Assembly (NCBI GenBank): GCA_030844625.1
Contig: JAUUNJ010000200.1
Span: 1-5,446, forward strand
DNA from: Roseburia sp.
Lineage (GTDB): Bacteria > Bacillota > Clostridia > Lachnospirales > Lachnospiraceae
Length of the DNA stretch: 5,446 bases
Reading direction: 5' to 3'
In this document: positions 5,200 through 5,446 of the stretch, in pieces
Layout: every line of letters starts with the position of its first letter
How positions within the stretch are numbered: position 1 is the first letter of the stretch
Notes under the pieces: model-generated
Databases searched by the model: none
The model's input: only the letters and a program-made list of their open reading frames with translations
Told to the model about the DNA's origin: nothing
Made by a program: the position numbers and the translations under genes

Positions 5200-5446
5200 A
5201 TGAATACGATTTTACTGGTATTATGTAATGCACTTTCATGTTTTATAATAAGTACGATATTATTTCAGTTTATGAATGGAAAGTATAAAAAGAGTAGTCG
5301 AAATAGATATGTATATATTGTGATTGAGACTACCACAGTAATATTTACATTCTGTATAAATATGCTCAATCATTCCATATTAAATCTAGTAGTCTGGGGC
5401 GTTTTGACGGGGATTATAGTATATGTTCTGTATTATGAGGATATAG
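5200..5446 (+). CDS. N-terminal membrane part of a probable GHKL sensor histidine kinase (truncated by window end)
   Basis: The ATG at 5200 follows a perfect AGGAGG (5190-5195), which overlaps the response regulator's stop region, with a four-base gap to the start. The 82 codons in the window have no stop and run off the end. The visible sequence is hydrophobic, with probable membrane helices at about residues 3-25, 37-56 and 58-78 separated by a basic loop (NGKYKKSSRNRY) and ending in LYYED. This layout, directly after a LytTR regulator, is typical of AgrC-like sensors of Lachnospiraceae, whose multi-helix N-terminal sensor is followed by a GHKL ATPase domain. The histidine and ATP-binding motifs would be outside the window, so the kinase identity rests on context and topology only. 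Confidence 0.75.
   Translation, partial: MNTILLVLCNALSCFIISTILFQFMNGKYKKSSRNRYVYIVIETTTVIFTFCINMLNHSILNLVVWGVLTGIIVYVLYYEDI

Overview
The window is AT-rich (I estimate roughly one-third G+C). It carries Shine-Dalgarno-led genes, all on the + strand, and looks like the chromosome of a low-GC Firmicute. The LytTR response regulator followed by a polytopic GHKL-type sensor start, together with the lysine/glutamate/asparagine-rich proteins, points to Lachnospiraceae (Roseburia, Agathobacter or Butyrivibrio type). The genus is an inference; no rRNA or other marker gene is present.

Layout. (1) 95-1285: a 396-residue protein without a Sec signal, probably of the DUF4885-like group, after a short leader with a possible sigma-28/SigD-type -10 box. 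(2) 1477-2661: a 394-residue Sec-exported protein of unknown function, probably beta-rich. (3) 2685-2710: a perfect 11-bp hairpin between genes. (4) 2734-4176: a 480-residue protein with a PPC-like beta domain followed by a charged C-terminal half that distantly resembles the first protein. (5) 4195-4281: an orphan 28-codon copy of the first gene's 3' end, followed by a strong hairpin (4302-4344). (6) 4457-5191: a LytTR response regulator. (7) 5200 to the window end: the truncated N-terminal membrane part of its likely partner sensor kinase.

The most notable structure is genomic. The 3' end of the first gene and its downstream flank (about 1199-1326) recur, diverged, at about 4193-4323, so the secreted-protein and PPC-protein genes lie between two related tails. 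The secreted protein, the PPC protein and the tail remnant also share one reading frame from 1477 to 4281. That frame is interrupted only by one TAA (2659-2661) and a triple stop TAA-TGA-TAG (4174-4182). This may reflect decay or splitting of a longer ancestral gene, recombination between paralogues, or chance.

Functionally, the first three proteins look like an accessory group, at least one of them exported, next to an AgrA/AgrC-like two-component pair. Regulation of the group by the pair is plausible from position only; I see no convincing LytTR-box repeats. No tRNA, rRNA, CRISPR array or transposase gene is visible.
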